NCBI RefSeq assembly: GCF_014199395.1
Contig: NZ_JACIJM010000002.1
Location: 186,001 to 250,000, forward strand
Direction of reading: 5' to 3'
Source of the DNA: Yoonia ponticola
GTDB taxonomy: Bacteria; Pseudomonadota; Alphaproteobacteria; Rhodobacterales; Rhodobacteraceae
DNA length: 64,000 bases
The notes beneath the pieces are model-generated. The model did no database searches, had not been told where the DNA came from, and saw only the letters and a list, made by a program, of their open reading frames with translations. Shown piece by piece: positions 54,318 to 63,627 of the stretch (its first letter is position 1; each line of letters opens with the position of its first letter). Made by a program: the position numbers and the translations under genes.

Positions 54318-55190
54318 ATGGCAAAACTCGCATTTTTAGGTCTTGGGGTGATGGGCTATCCGATGGCTGGACACCTTCAGGCAGCTGGCCACGACGTCAC
54401 AGTTTACAATCGCACAGCCGCGAAAGCGGACGCTTGGGTCAAAGAACACGGTGGTTCGTCTGCCGCCACCCCGCGCGATGCTGCTGCTGGGGCCGATCTG
54501 GTCATGGCCTGCGTGGGCAACGACGACGATCTGCGATCTGTCACATTAGGCGACGACGGCGCGTTTGCCGGAATGATCGATGGCACGATCTTTGTGGATC
54601 ATACGACGGTATCAGCAGCGGTCACGGCAGAATTATTTGCGGCAGCGGCCGACAAAGGCATCGGATTTGTTGACGCCCCCGTCTCTGGCGGACAAGCGGG
54701 CGCTGAGAACGGCCAACTTTCAATCATGTGTGGCGGTGTGCAGGCGCAATACGATACCGCCGAAAAAGTCATCACAACCTACGCAAAGCTATGCCGCCGT
54801 ATTGGCGACAGTGGCGCAGGCCAAATGACCAAAATGTGCAACCAGATCGCCATTGCGGGCCTCGTGCAAGGACTATCAGAAGCGCTTCACTTCGCTGATA
54901 AAGCAGGGCTCGACGGCGAATCCGTAGTCGAGGTGATCAGCCAAGGCGCAGCTGGCAGCTGGCAGATGTCCAACCGTTACAAAACCATGATCGCAGACGA
55001 ATTTGACCATGGGTTCGCGGTAGACTGGATGCGCAAAGACCTCGCCATTTGCTTGGCAACGGCGGACGACAACGGCGCGAGCCTGCCTGTCACCGCCCTT
55101 GTCGATCAATTTTACAAGGACGTTCAGAAACTAGGCGGCGGACGCTGGGATACATCATCGCTTCTGAAACGCCTCACATCCGTTGGATGA
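54318..55190 (+). CDS. NAD(P)-dependent beta-hydroxyacid dehydrogenase (HIBADH family)
   Basis: 290 residues. The Rossmann motif is LGLGVMGYPMAGHL and the substrate-binding signature is DAPVSGGQAGAENGQLSIM. The catalytic Lys is in GAGQMTKMCNQI, as in 3-hydroxyisobutyrate and tartronate semialdehyde reductases. The second residue after beta-2 is Asn-Arg (VTVYNRTA), which favours NADPH. The exact substrate is not known. It stands alone, convergent with pgm. Confidence 0.9.
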   Translation: MAKLAFLGLGVMGYPMAGHLQAAGHDVTVYNRTAAKADAWVKEHGGSSAATPRDAAAGADLVMACVGNDDDLRSVTLGDDGAFAGMIDGTIFVDHTTVSAAVTAELFAAAADKGIGFVDAPVSGGQAGAENGQLSIMCGGVQAQYDTAEKVITTYAKLCRRIGDSGAGQMTKMCNQIAIAGLVQGLSEALHFADKAGLDGESVVEVISQGAAGSWQMSNRYKTMIADEFDHGFAVDWMRKDLAICLATADDNGASLPVTALVDQFYKDVQKLGGGRWDTSSLLKRLTSVG

Positions 55191-55197
55191 CACTTTT

Positions 55198-55222
55198 GCC
55201 GAGGGTGCATACCACCCTCGGC
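55198..55222. terminator. Bidirectional hairpin between the dehydrogenase gene and pgm
   Basis: GCCGAGGGTG (55198-55207) and CACCCTCGGC (55213-55222) pair perfectly over 10 bases with a 5-base loop. It fills the whole 32-base convergent gap. T runs are weak; minus-strand Ts are absent. Confidence 0.7.
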
Positions 55223-56848
55223 TTACGTCACAACATCTGGCGTCGTTCGCCCAATCGCGGCCTCAAACCCCAAGATCGTATGGGCCGCCGCAATCACATT
55301 CGCCAATGCGTCTTGCGCATCTTGATCCAGCAATTCCGGATCGTCCTCTAGAATCTCAAGATACAGCCGCAGCGTCGCACCGGTCGTTCCGGTCCCCGAT
55401 TTGCGCAGCACAAACCGTGCACCGTCTTCAAACATGACGCGCAGCCCTTGCTGGTGGGAAACCGATCCATCAACCGGGTCATTGTAGCTAAATTCATCCG
55501 CCGCACTGACCGTCAAATCGCCGAACGACTGCCCAACAAGATCGCCCAAGCGGTCACGTAACCCGTCAAAAACTACATCTGCCTGATCGGTCGGGATCGC
55601 TTCGAAATCGTGGCGCGAATAGTAGTTCCTCCCATAGGTCGCCCAATGCGCCTTGAGCAATTCCGCCACGCCTTGCCCCGTTGCCGCGATAATATTCAAC
55701 CACATCAACACCGCCCAGAGCCCGTCTTTTTCCCGGATGTGGTCCGATCCAGTGCCAAAACTTTCTTCGCCGCACAGCGCCACTTGCCCGTCATCCATCA
55801 GGTTTCCGAAAAACTTCCAGCCTGTCGGGGTCTCGAAACAAGGTAAATCAAGCGCCGCAGCAACGCGGTCCACGGCAGCAGACGTCGGCATCGACCGCGC
55901 CACACCGCTAAGCCCTTTTTTGTAGCCCGGCGCGACGGTGGCATGGGCCGCAATCAACGCGAGACTATCCGACGGGCTCACGTAACACCGCCGCCCGACG
56001 ATCATATTGCGATCGCCATCCCCGTCAGACGCCGCGCCAAAATCAGGACCATCGTCGGCAAACATCACGTCCATCAACTCGTGCGCCCATGTCGGGTTCG
56101 GGTCAGGATGCATTCCGCCAAAATCGGGCAGCGGTGTGTCATGCACCACCGTGCCTTTCGGCGCGCCAAGTCGGTCTTCGAGAATTTCGCGCCCATAAGG
56201 TCCGGTAATCGCGTTCATTGCATCGAATTGCATGGTGAAATTATCCGCAAACAACGCGCGGATCGCGGCAAAGTCGAATAATTCCTCCATCAGATCAGCA
56301 TAATCAGTCACCGGATCAACGATCTCGACCGCCATATCGCCCAATGTGCTGTTGCCAATTGCGTCGATATCGGGCGCGTCGCCTTCCAAAATTTGATAGC
56401 TGTCGATGGTTTTCGTCCGCGCATAAATTGCGTCAGTGACGCTTTCCGGCGCGGGGCCACCGTTGGGCGTGTTGAACTTGATCCCGAAATCTTCGTCGAT
56501 ACCGCCGGGATTATGGCTCGCCGATAGGATGATCCCGCCGTCCGTTTCATGCAGCCGGATGAGATGCGATGCAGCAGGCGTGGACAACAAACCACCCTGC
56601 CCCACGATCATTTTTGCAGCGCCATTCGCGGCCGCCATCCGCAGGATAGTCCGCACAGCAACGTCATTATGAAACCGTCCATCGCCACCAAGCACCAACG
56701 TTTTGCCTGCAATGCCACCAATTCCGTCGAAAATCGCTTGCACGAAATTTTCAAGGTAATGCGGCTCCATGAACACCCGCGCTTTTTTGCGCAAACCTGA
56801 AGTACCGGGTTTTTGGCCATCAATGGGGGTCGTTGGAATAGTCGTCAT
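55223..56848 (-). CDS. pgm: Phosphoglucomutase (alpha-D-glucose phosphate-specific)
   Basis: 541 residues. It interconverts glucose-1-P and glucose-6-P. The start MTTIPTTPIDGQKPGTSGLR is characteristic. The active-site phosphoserine is in LSASHNPGG, the metal loop is DGDGDRNMI, the sugar-binding loop is CGEESFGTGSDHI, and a C-terminal phosphate loop (RKSGTGTTGA) follows. It is of the eukaryote-like, about 545-residue type usual in Rhodobacteraceae. It overlaps nothing and is followed by a perfect hairpin. Confidence 0.95.
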   Translation of the reverse strand: MTTIPTTPIDGQKPGTSGLRKKARVFMEPHYLENFVQAIFDGIGGIAGKTLVLGGDGRFHNDVAVRTILRMAAANGAAKMIVGQGGLLSTPAASHLIRLHETDGGIILSASHNPGGIDEDFGIKFNTPNGGPAPESVTDAIYARTKTIDSYQILEGDAPDIDAIGNSTLGDMAVEIVDPVTDYADLMEELFDFAAIRALFADNFTMQFDAMNAITGPYGREILEDRLGAPKGTVVHDTPLPDFGGMHPDPNPTWAHELMDVMFADDGPDFGAASDGDGDRNMIVGRRCYVSPSDSLALIAAHATVAPGYKKGLSGVARSMPTSAAVDRVAAALDLPCFETPTGWKFFGNLMDDGQVALCGEESFGTGSDHIREKDGLWAVLMWLNIIAATGQGVAELLKAHWATYGRNYYSRHDFEAIPTDQADVVFDGLRDRLGDLVGQSFGDLTVSAADEFSYNDPVDGSVSHQQGLRVMFEDGARFVLRKSGTGTTGATLRLYLEILEDDPELLDQDAQDALANVIAAAHTILGFEAAIGRTTPDVVT

Positions 56849-56876
56849 AATGCTTCCTTACATACTGACCAAATGG

Positions 56877-57884
56877 TTACTGGGTTGCGGACCAGCACGG
56901 CAAGAGATCATTTTCAGCTGGGGTCGCATGGTAAATACCACGCGCAATCGCGCGGCTCAAACACACAGCGGCGGCATGGCCAATCGCAAGAAGAGCGGCA
57001 TCATCCACCGGTGCCGTGGCATCACCCGTTGATAGCGCAAAAACCAGATCGCCATCAAATGGCGTGTGGGCAGGAACGATCGCACGGGCCATGCCATCGT
57101 GTGCAGCAACCGCCACGCGCTGACATTGCGCTTTGGTCAAAGCGGCATCGGTCGCGACAATTGCGATTGTGGTGTTCATAGGCTGGCCAGATAGGACCAT
57201 CGCAGCCGCTTTTTTACTGTCCGGTAAGTCGCCAAGGTTTGCAGTAGGGTTCACGCCCAGCCCGCCGAACTCGCCGTCAATCTCGTAAGGAGCTGCCCAA
57301 AAATGCGCGGACTCGGGCGTTGTCACGGACCCAATAGGGTTCGCCGCAACCAATGCGCCAACCGTGGTGCCATCGGCCAAAACTGCCGATGCTGATCCAA
57401 GCCCACCCTTTTGCATCGCAGCCGTCGCACCCGTTCCCGCGCCATGACTGCCCAGCGCAAAATCGACATCCGCCGCATCAAACGCCGCACGTCCCAAGGC
57501 GCGGTACGGGTTGTCCAACCACGCTTTGTCACCGCCGTTCACGAGATCAAACAGGATCGCGCCCGGCACCAAAGGCACGGTCATGGACCCAACCGCAAAA
57601 CCACGTCCTGCCGCGCGAAGCCCGTCCATAACGCCAGATCCGGCATCCAGCCCGTAAGCCGACCCGCCGGACAAAAAGAGCGCATCAACCGCAGGAACCA
57701 ATTTGTCTGGCGCCAATAGATCCGTCTCTCGCGTACCTGGTGCGCCGCCCATGACGTGCACAGATGCTGTGAACGGTTTATCGCCACTGACAACGGTTGT
57801 GCCGGTTTTGATCTCTGCGTTCTGCGCATTCCCCACGCGCAAGCCTCTGACATCAGTTATCAAATTCAAAGGTCCGAGCTTCAT
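56877..57884 (-). CDS. P1-family (S58) aminopeptidase, DmpA-like
   Basis: 335 residues. N-terminal nucleophile hydrolase related to DmpA/BapA. The N-terminus has NLITDVRGLRVGNA, a glycine-rich FLSGGSAYGLDAGSGVMDGL block is near residue 100, and the C-terminal half has the Ala-rich DAALTKAQCQRVAVAAHDGM. Self-cleavage before a catalytic Ser/Thr is known for the family; the exact residue was not assigned. It lies downstream of a peptide ABC transporter, so hydrolysis of imported D- or beta-peptides is plausible. Confidence 0.88.
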   Translation of the reverse strand: MKLGPLNLITDVRGLRVGNAQNAEIKTGTTVVSGDKPFTASVHVMGGAPGTRETDLLAPDKLVPAVDALFLSGGSAYGLDAGSGVMDGLRAAGRGFAVGSMTVPLVPGAILFDLVNGGDKAWLDNPYRALGRAAFDAADVDFALGSHGAGTGATAAMQKGGLGSASAVLADGTTVGALVAANPIGSVTTPESAHFWAAPYEIDGEFGGLGVNPTANLGDLPDSKKAAAMVLSGQPMNTTIAIVATDAALTKAQCQRVAVAAHDGMARAIVPAHTPFDGDLVFALSTGDATAPVDDAALLAIGHAAAVCLSRAIARGIYHATPAENDLLPCWSATQ

Positions 57885-57902
57885 CTTGTCTGATCCAATT
57901 GG

Positions 57903-57950
57903 CCGCGCAAGCGCGGATTCTTTTAAGGGTTTGCCTCCGGCGGGGATTTA
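57903..57950. repeat. Intercistronic inverted repeat element after the peptide ABC genes
   Basis: CCGCGC (57903-57908) and GCGCGG (57911-57916) form a short hairpin, followed by a GCCTCCGGCGGGGATTT element common between Rhodobacteraceae genes. It lies in the 89-base gap before the P1 peptidase gene. Confidence 0.4.
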
Positions 57951-57973
57951 AAGAAAGCCAAAGAAGCGAAAGG

Positions 57974-59569
57974 TTAGCGCGTGGCTTGATCGTCGGGCAA
58001 AGTCGGCGCCGCTTCAAGCAGGGTTTGAGTGTAGGGGTGTTTCGGGTTTTGAAAAACGTCTTCGGTAGCGCCTTGTTCAACGATTTCGCCGGACTTCATG
58101 ACCAGAACACGGTCTGTGATCGTGCGGACGACTGATAAATCATGCGAGATGAACAGGTAGGATAGCGGTCTTTCGCGGCAAAGTTTCGCCATGAGATCCA
58201 GCACTTGGGCACGGACAGAGACGTCAAGCGCGGACACCGCTTCGTCAAAAACGATGAGTTCGGGGTCAGTGATCAACGCCCGCGCAATGGCGATCCTTTG
58301 CCGTTGACCGCCCGAAAATTCGTGGATGTATTTTGTCGCATCTGCAGGCGTTAACCCAACATCAGTAAGCGCTTTTGTAATCGCATCAGACCGCGCCGCG
58401 CCGGTTGGCGGGGTATCAAGCAGGTGGAAAGGTTCGCTGATCAGGCGGTCAACGCGGTGGCGGGGGTTGAATGATCCGTAAGGGTCTTGGAACACCACCT
58501 GCATTTTACGCCGCACATCTGCGTTTGGCTTTTTGCCCGAAAAAACGGGTGCATCATTCAGCGTAATTGTGCCGGATTGCACGGGTTCCAGCCCGAGAAT
58601 TGCGCGTGTTAGTGTTGATTTTCCACATCCACTTTCCCCGACGAGTCCCAGTCTGTCGCCTTTGTTCAGTTCAAAGCTCACGTTGTTCACCGCACGAAAC
58701 GTGCCGGGTTTTCCAAACAGTGTTTTGCGCGGCGTACGGTAATCGCGGGTTACGTTTTGGACGGATAGAAACGGAGCAGAATGGCTGTTCGTCGGTAGGC
58801 TGACCTTGTGGCCGGATGCGGCAAATAGCGCTTTGGTATAGGGGTGATGCATGTTGCGCAGCAGATCGTCGGTCGCGCCTTGTTCGACCAAGTGCCCGTG
58901 CTGCATCACCACGATCCGATCGGCCATGTTCGCCACAACCGCCAGATCATGCGTGATCATCAACAGACCCATGCCGAATTCATCAACAAGGTCGCGCAGC
59001 AGATCAAGGATCGTTGCTTGGGTGGTGACGTCAAGTGCGGTTGTTGGCTCGTCCGCGATCAGCAGCTTGGGCCGTAAGGCAATAGCCATCGCAATCACGA
59101 CGCGCTGCCGCTGCCCGCCCGATAATTCATGCGGATAGCGCGACAGCGGGAACCGGTCATTAGGCAGGCCCACACGTTCAAGCATTTCAGCCGCCCGCGT
59201 CATTGCCTCGGCTTTAGGCGCAGCACGATGCACAAGGATCGTCTCGGCGACCTGATCGCCAATCGTTTGCACGGGGTTCAGCGCGGTCATCGGCTCTTGG
59301 AAAATCATGCCGACGTCATTGCCGCGCATCTTGCAAAGTGCGGCCTCTTCGGTGCGCAAAATATCAACGCCATCCAGATCAATCTGGCCCGTCGCGGTAG
59401 CACCGCGCGGCAACAAGCCCATGATCCCGAGTGCGGTCATCGATTTCCCGGACCCGCTTTCGCCAGTGACCGCCACGATCTCACCTGCCCTGATGTCAAA
59501 ACTGACATCATGCAAAATCGGCTTGCCATTGATCGTGATGGATAGGTCTTGAAGAGAGAGCAACGTCAT
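57974..59569 (-). CDS. Dipeptide-type ABC transporter ATP-binding protein (two ATPase domains fused)
   Basis: 531 residues, equivalent to DppD and DppF in one chain. First ATPase: [37 protein letters not shown]. Second: [36 protein letters not shown]. The open frame runs on to 60118, but the preceding 183 residues are His/Arg/Gly-rich antisense-like noise. The ATG at 59569 overlaps the stop of the DppC-type gene by 4 bases. This fused arrangement is common in Rhodobacteraceae. Confidence 0.92.
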   Translation of the reverse strand: MTLLSLQDLSITINGKPILHDVSFDIRAGEIVAVTGESGSGKSMTALGIMGLLPRGATATGQIDLDGVDILRTEEAALCKMRGNDVGMIFQEPMTALNPVQTIGDQVAETILVHRAAPKAEAMTRAAEMLERVGLPNDRFPLSRYPHELSGGQRQRVVIAMAIALRPKLLIADEPTTALDVTTQATILDLLRDLVDEFGMGLLMITHDLAVVANMADRIVVMQHGHLVEQGATDDLLRNMHHPYTKALFAASGHKVSLPTNSHSAPFLSVQNVTRDYRTPRKTLFGKPGTFRAVNNVSFELNKGDRLGLVGESGCGKSTLTRAILGLEPVQSGTITLNDAPVFSGKKPNADVRRKMQVVFQDPYGSFNPRHRVDRLISEPFHLLDTPPTGAARSDAITKALTDVGLTPADATKYIHEFSGGQRQRIAIARALITDPELIVFDEAVSALDVSVRAQVLDLMAKLCRERPLSYLFISHDLSVVRTITDRVLVMKSGEIVEQGATEDVFQNPKHPYTQTLLEAAPTLPDDQATR

Positions 59570-60378
59570 GTGCGATCCACCCTGATCCGTGGATCCAACA
59601 CGTCGCGCAAACCGTCCCCCATCAGGTTTAACCCCATGACCATCAACACAATTGCACCACCCGGCATCAGGGCTGTATGCGGTGCGAAGCTGACCAGTGT
59701 TTGCGCGTCGGCCAGCATGCGCCCCCAGCTTGCCGTGGGAGGTTGTGCGCCCAATCCGATGTAGGACAAAGCGGCCTCGGCCAAGATGCCAAGCGAGAAT
59801 TGGATCGTGCCCTGTACGATCATCAGGTTCAGGATGTTGGGGAATATGTGTTCCCACGATATGCGGAATGCTGATTTTCCGGACACCCGTGCCGCTAGGA
59901 TAAAGTCGCGTTCCCAGAGGGATAGCGCCGCGCCGCGTGTCAATCTGGCAAACACTGGAATGTTGAAAATGCCGATGGCGATGATTGCATTGATCGCACC
60001 TGCGCCGAACACCGCCGTGATCAGGATCGCGATGACCAGCGACGGGAATGCAAAGATCAAATCGTTGCCGCGCATGATCAACTCGTCCAGCAACGATCCC
60101 CGCCGCGCCGCCGCCCATAGGCCTAGCGGCACGCCAATCGCCATGCCGATCCCCACAGCCAGCAACGCCACCGCAATCGACGTGCGCGCGCCCATCATGA
60201 TCATCGACAGGATATCGCGCCCGTATTGGTCGGTGCCCAACCAGTTGGTCACGTTGGGCGATTTCAACTTGTTTGGGATGTCGAAGGCTTCGATGTTAAA
60301 TGGCGTCCAGACGAACGATACCAACGCGAGCGCCAGAAAAACCACGGTTAAGACGATGCCAATCCAGAGCCCCTTCAT
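59566..60378 (-). CDS. Dipeptide-type ABC transporter permease (DppC type)
   Basis: 270 residues, six predicted helices. The N-terminal region precedes the conserved [20 protein letters not shown] of DppC-like permeases, and the ATPase-docking loop reads [20 protein letters not shown]. It overlaps both neighbours by 4 bases (ATGA), so it is translated with DppB and the ATPase. Confidence 0.92.
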   Translation of the reverse strand: MKGLWIGIVLTVVFLALALVSFVWTPFNIEAFDIPNKLKSPNVTNWLGTDQYGRDILSMIMMGARTSIAVALLAVGIGMAIGVPLGLWAAARRGSLLDELIMRGNDLIFAFPSLVIAILITAVFGAGAINAIIAIGIFNIPVFARLTRGAALSLWERDFILAARVSGKSAFRISWEHIFPNILNLMIVQGTIQFSLGILAEAALSYIGLGAQPPTASWGRMLADAQTLVSFAPHTALMPGGAIVLMVMGLNLMGDGLRDVLDPRIRVDRT

Positions 60379-61322
60379 GTTTTTGTCCTTAACCGTGGGT
60401 CTACCGCCGCGTAGGCAATATCGACCGCGAAATTAACCACGATCACGACAAAGACGAGCAGCATCACCACACTTTCCACGACGATCAGATCGCGTGCGCT
60501 GATGGCTTGAAAGATCAGCCGACCCAAGCCCGGTAAAAAGAAGACTTGTTCGATGATGATCCCGCCTGCCAGCAGGAACGAGAACTGCAAACCGATGATT
60601 GTCAGCACGGGGATCAGCGCATTGCGTACCGCGTGTTTCCATAAGGCTTGGCGTTGCGACAGGCCTTTGGCACGTGCTGACCGTATGAAATCTTCGCCTA
60701 GCATGTCCAGCAGTGACGACCGCATAACCCGCGCGAGAATCGCGGCTTGGGGAAGCGCTAGTGATATGGCGGGTAGGGTCAATGCCTTGATTCCGCCAAA
60801 GAAACCTTTGTCCCAGCCCGGAAATCCACCAGCCGAGAACCAGCGTAGATTGATCGCGAAAATCAGCACCATGATCATCGCGAACCAGAAGTTCGGGATC
60901 GCGACGCCCAATTGCGTGGCCCCCATCACCGACATATCGCCAACACCACCGCGTCGCGATGCAGCGTAAATTCCCGCAGGAAATGCGATCACCGTGGACA
61001 GGATCAGCGCATAAATCGCTAGCGGTAACGACACGACAACGCGGTCTGCGATAAGTTCTGAAATGGGTGATCTATAGGTATAGGATGTACCGAAATCCCC
61101 GCTCAACATGCCAGTGACCCACGTAAAATAGCGTTCGACCTTGGACACATCCAACCCCAGTTCTGCCCGCAATGCGGCCACCGTTTCGGGCTGTGCGTTC
61201 AGACCTAACATGAACGACGCGGGGTCGCCCGGTGCGATCTCGATCACGACGAAAATCACGACAGACGCCACGATCAAACTAATCACCAAGGACAGCAATC
61301 GTCCGAAAACATAACGGATCAT
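60375..61322 (-). CDS. Dipeptide-type ABC transporter permease (DppB type)
   Basis: 315 residues, six predicted helices. MIRYVFGRLLSLVISLIVAS is the first membrane helix, and the EAA-like loop IRSARAKGLSQRQALWKHAV is the DppB signature. The ATG at 61322 is preferred over a 9-codon extension; no strong ribosome site. It lies head to head with the FMN riboswitch of ribH, only 51 bases apart, and the binding-protein gene is on the far side of ribH. Confidence 0.92.
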   Translation of the reverse strand: MIRYVFGRLLSLVISLIVASVVIFVVIEIAPGDPASFMLGLNAQPETVAALRAELGLDVSKVERYFTWVTGMLSGDFGTSYTYRSPISELIADRVVVSLPLAIYALILSTVIAFPAGIYAASRRGGVGDMSVMGATQLGVAIPNFWFAMIMVLIFAINLRWFSAGGFPGWDKGFFGGIKALTLPAISLALPQAAILARVMRSSLLDMLGEDFIRSARAKGLSQRQALWKHAVRNALIPVLTIIGLQFSFLLAGGIIIEQVFFLPGLGRLIFQAISARDLIVVESVVMLLVFVVIVVNFAVDIAYAAVDPRLRTKT

Positions 61323-61337
61323 AGTGGATAACTCTGC

Positions 61338-61365
61338 TTGCCAAGCCACATCAACAATGTATCAA
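61338..61365 (+). promoter_or_regulatory. Candidate sigma70 promoter of the ribH riboswitch transcript
   Basis: TTGCCA (61338-61343), 16-base spacer, TATCAA (61360-61365). Transcription would begin about 61372, just ahead of the riboswitch P1 stem at 61374. Confidence 0.45.
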
Positions 61366-61373
61366 TCGCGCTG

Positions 61374-61504
61374 TTCTCAGGGCGGGGCGTAATTCCCCAC
61401 CGGCGGTATGTGGTAACACGAGCCCGCGAGCGCCTTCCGGTGGAAGGGTCAAGCAGATCAGGTGCGATGCCTGAGCCGACAGTGATAGTCTGGATGAAAG
61501 AGAA
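61374..61504 (+). ncRNA. FMN riboswitch (RFN element)
   Basis: The P1 arms TTCTC (61374-61378) and GAGAA (61500-61504) enclose the RFN core: GGGCGGGGCG, AATTCCCCACCGGCGGTA, AGCCCGCGAGCG, AGATCAGGTGCGATGCCTGA and GCCGACAGTGATAGTCTGGA. All these are the classic conserved blocks. It lies 83 bases upstream of ribH. A downstream hairpin CACCC/GGGTG (61517-61530) could be part of the expression platform; the ribosome site AAAGGAG is the likely control point. Confidence 0.95.
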
Positions 61505-61587
61505 CGCGGATCGCAGCACCCTTTTGGGTGACGTGATACGTGTGATGCCTTGGGTGACGTGTCGATTGTTACAAAAGGAGATCACAA

Positions 61588-62016
61588 ATGACACCACCCC
61601 GTTTTGCGTTCATCAAAGCCAAATGGCACGCCGATATTGTCGATCAGGCGCTTGTTGGCTTTCAAGAATTGATTCCAAATGTTGACGTCTTTGACGTGCC
61701 GGGCGCGTTTGAAATGCCCCTGCTGGCCAAGCGTCTTGCCGCGCAATACGACGCTATTGCTTGTGCGGCTTTGGTCGTGGATGGCGGGATTTACCGTCAC
61801 GATTTTGTAGCTGATGCCGTGGTCAAAGGGCTGCTGGATGTGGGCCTGCAAACCGACACGCCGATCCTGTCCGTGTCCCTGACGCCGCACCACTTTCAAG
61901 ACACGGCGCATCATGTCGCGATCTACAGCGAACACTTTAAGATCAAAGGGCGCGAGGCGGCGGATGCGGCCTTGTCCATCACGGGCGTGTATCGAAATTT
62001 GCATGTAGCCGCCTGA
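61588..62016 (+). CDS. ribH: 6,7-dimethyl-8-ribityllumazine synthase (RibH2 type)
   Basis: 142 residues. It makes the riboflavin precursor lumazine. Seen: VPGAFEMPLLAKRLA and DGGIYRHDFVADAVVKGL. The sequence VVDGGIYRHDFVA resembles the second lumazine synthase (RibH2) of Rhizobiales/Brucella rather than the usual GxVIRGxTxHxDYV loop. AAAGGAG lies upstream of the ATG. Control by the FMN riboswitch at 61374-61504 is direct. It ends in a perfect hairpin shared with the convergent binding-protein gene. Confidence 0.93.
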   Translation: MTPPRFAFIKAKWHADIVDQALVGFQELIPNVDVFDVPGAFEMPLLAKRLAAQYDAIACAALVVDGGIYRHDFVADAVVKGLLDVGLQTDTPILSVSLTPHHFQDTAHHVAIYSEHFKIKGREAADAALSITGVYRNLHVAA

Positions 62017-62023
62017 CGTTAGC

Positions 62024-62050
62024 TGCCCCCGACGCATCACGTCGGGGGCA
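62024..62050. terminator. Bidirectional terminator between ribH and the binding-protein gene
   Basis: TGCCCCCGACG (62024-62034) and CGTCGGGGGCA (62040-62050) pair perfectly over 11 bases around a CATCA loop, and TTTCGTTT follows on the plus strand. It ends ribH and lies 6 bases past the stop of the opposing gene. Confidence 0.85.
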
Positions 62051-62056
62051 TTTCGT

Positions 62057-63532
62057 TTACTCTGCCCAGCTAAGTGCAGTCACATCAACCGACGCCGTCG
62101 GCTGGTTTTCCCACATGCCTTGCAACTCTGCTTTCACAACCGTCGGATAGGCCAGTTCGAACAGGTATCCGTTGACGTAATCTTCCGAGATCATCGTTTG
62201 GGCCTGAGCGAGCAACGCTGACCGCGCGGCTGGATCGGCGGTTGCTTCCAACTCGGTCATGATCGCTTGGAAATCAGGGTTATCGTACTGGAAATAGTAG
62301 TCGGGATTCGCGTAGATGCTGATGTCCATTGGTTCAGTATGGCTGACAATCGACAGACCGAAATCCTTGCCGTTGAACACTTCTTCCAGCCATTGCGCCC
62401 ATTCGAGGTTGCTGATTTCAGCCTCAATCCCAACGTCACGCAGTTGCGCCGCGATGATTTCACCACCTCGCCGTGCATAGGACGGCGGCGGCAGTTTCAG
62501 CGTGGTCGTAAAGCCGTCTTCAAAACCAGCCTCGGCCAGCAGCGCACGCGCTTTTTCAGGATCGTAGTTCGAATTCGCCGTCAGATCGACGTAATCGGGG
62601 TTATGGGGCGCAAAATGCGTCCCGATTGGCGTGCCGATCCCGTACAGCGCACCGTCAATAATCGCTTGGCGGTCAATCGCATGGCTCACCGCCTCGCGCA
62701 CAAGCACGTCGTCAAACGGCGGCATTTTATTGTTCATCGCAAGGATCGTTTCGCCCTCGGTATTCCCCCGCAGCACGGTGAAACGTGGATCGGCGTCAAA
62801 TTGCGGCAGGTTTTCGGGGGCTGGGAAGCCTGCAAAAGCGTCAACATCTTCGGCCATCACAGCCGCAAAAGCCGCTGTCGGGTCGCTGATAAAACGGAAT
62901 GTCGCGGTTTCAATCGCGGGGGCCTCGCCCCAGTAATCATCGTTGCGGGTCAGTTCGATTTTGTCGCCCTGCGCCCAGTCGCTGAATTTGTAAGCGCCTG
63001 TTCCAATTGGGTTTGTCGCGATGTCAGCGATGCTTTCCTCGGCCACGATCACTGCGTCGCCCCATGCCATGTTGAACAGGAACGACCCGTTCGGCTGGGA
63101 CAGCGTGACTTTGACAGTCAACGGATCGACCGCTTCCACCGATGCGATACTTTCGAACAGCGCCTTCTGCGCGTTGGTGCTGTCCTCGGCGCGCGCCCGA
63201 TCAAGGCTGAACACCACGTCAGCGGAATCCATCGCCGTGCCGTCGTGGAACATCACACCAGCGGCGAGGTGGAAGGTGTAGGTCAGGCCGTCCTCTGAAA
63301 TGTCCCAGCTTTGCGCGAGGCTTGGCACAACGGCGCCATCGGATTCGAAACGTGTCAGCCCTTCAAAGACATTGTGATACATCACCGTGTCAATCGCTTG
63401 CGCGGCACCGCCCGTTGGGTCCAAATTCGGCGGCTCAAGTTGAACCGCAATCGTGACACTGTCGTTCGCCAAAGCGCCTGTCGCGCAGATTGCGATGAAA
63501 GACGACGTGATTAATGCCTTAGTGTACTTCAT
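62057..63532 (-). CDS. Dipeptide-type ABC transporter substrate-binding protein (SBP family 5)
   Basis: 491 residues, periplasmic. Signal peptide MKYTKALITSSFIAICATGALA. The mature part begins NDSVTIAVQLEPPNLDPTGG and has the family 5 landmarks AQSWDISEDGLTYTFHLAAG with VMFHDGTAMDSADVVFSLDR following, and NPIGTGAYKFSDW. The start at 63532 has GGGG five bases upstream. Its permease genes lie 735 bases downstream beyond ribH, on the same strand. It follows the M20 peptidase gene. Confidence 0.93.
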   Translation of the reverse strand: MKYTKALITSSFIAICATGALANDSVTIAVQLEPPNLDPTGGAAQAIDTVMYHNVFEGLTRFESDGAVVPSLAQSWDISEDGLTYTFHLAAGVMFHDGTAMDSADVVFSLDRARAEDSTNAQKALFESIASVEAVDPLTVKVTLSQPNGSFLFNMAWGDAVIVAEESIADIATNPIGTGAYKFSDWAQGDKIELTRNDDYWGEAPAIETATFRFISDPTAAFAAVMAEDVDAFAGFPAPENLPQFDADPRFTVLRGNTEGETILAMNNKMPPFDDVLVREAVSHAIDRQAIIDGALYGIGTPIGTHFAPHNPDYVDLTANSNYDPEKARALLAEAGFEDGFTTTLKLPPPSYARRGGEIIAAQLRDVGIEAEISNLEWAQWLEEVFNGKDFGLSIVSHTEPMDISIYANPDYYFQYDNPDFQAIMTELEATADPAARSALLAQAQTMISEDYVNGYLFELAYPTVVKAELQGMWENQPTASVDVTALSWAE

Positions 63533-63627
63533 AAGTGCCCCCGTTTTTGTTGCGTTCACTGTTGACGGAACGTTCAGTCAAATCAAGCCCTTCGCCATGC
63601 GAAGCCGATCATCGCGCTGCATCTGGC

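Noticed and set aside
57903-57916. Rho-independent terminator of the peptide ABC operon
   Set aside because: The hairpin is only 6 bases and no T run follows on the minus strand, so it is listed as a repeat only.
59570-60118. Upstream 183-residue extension of the fused ABC ATPase
   Set aside because: Residues are His/Arg/Gly-rich noise in another frame of the DppC gene; ATG 59569 has the 4-base overlap expected.
62267-63298. 343-codon plus-strand open frame antisense to the binding-protein gene
   Set aside because: Arg/Val-rich mirror of a well-supported gene; no motif.
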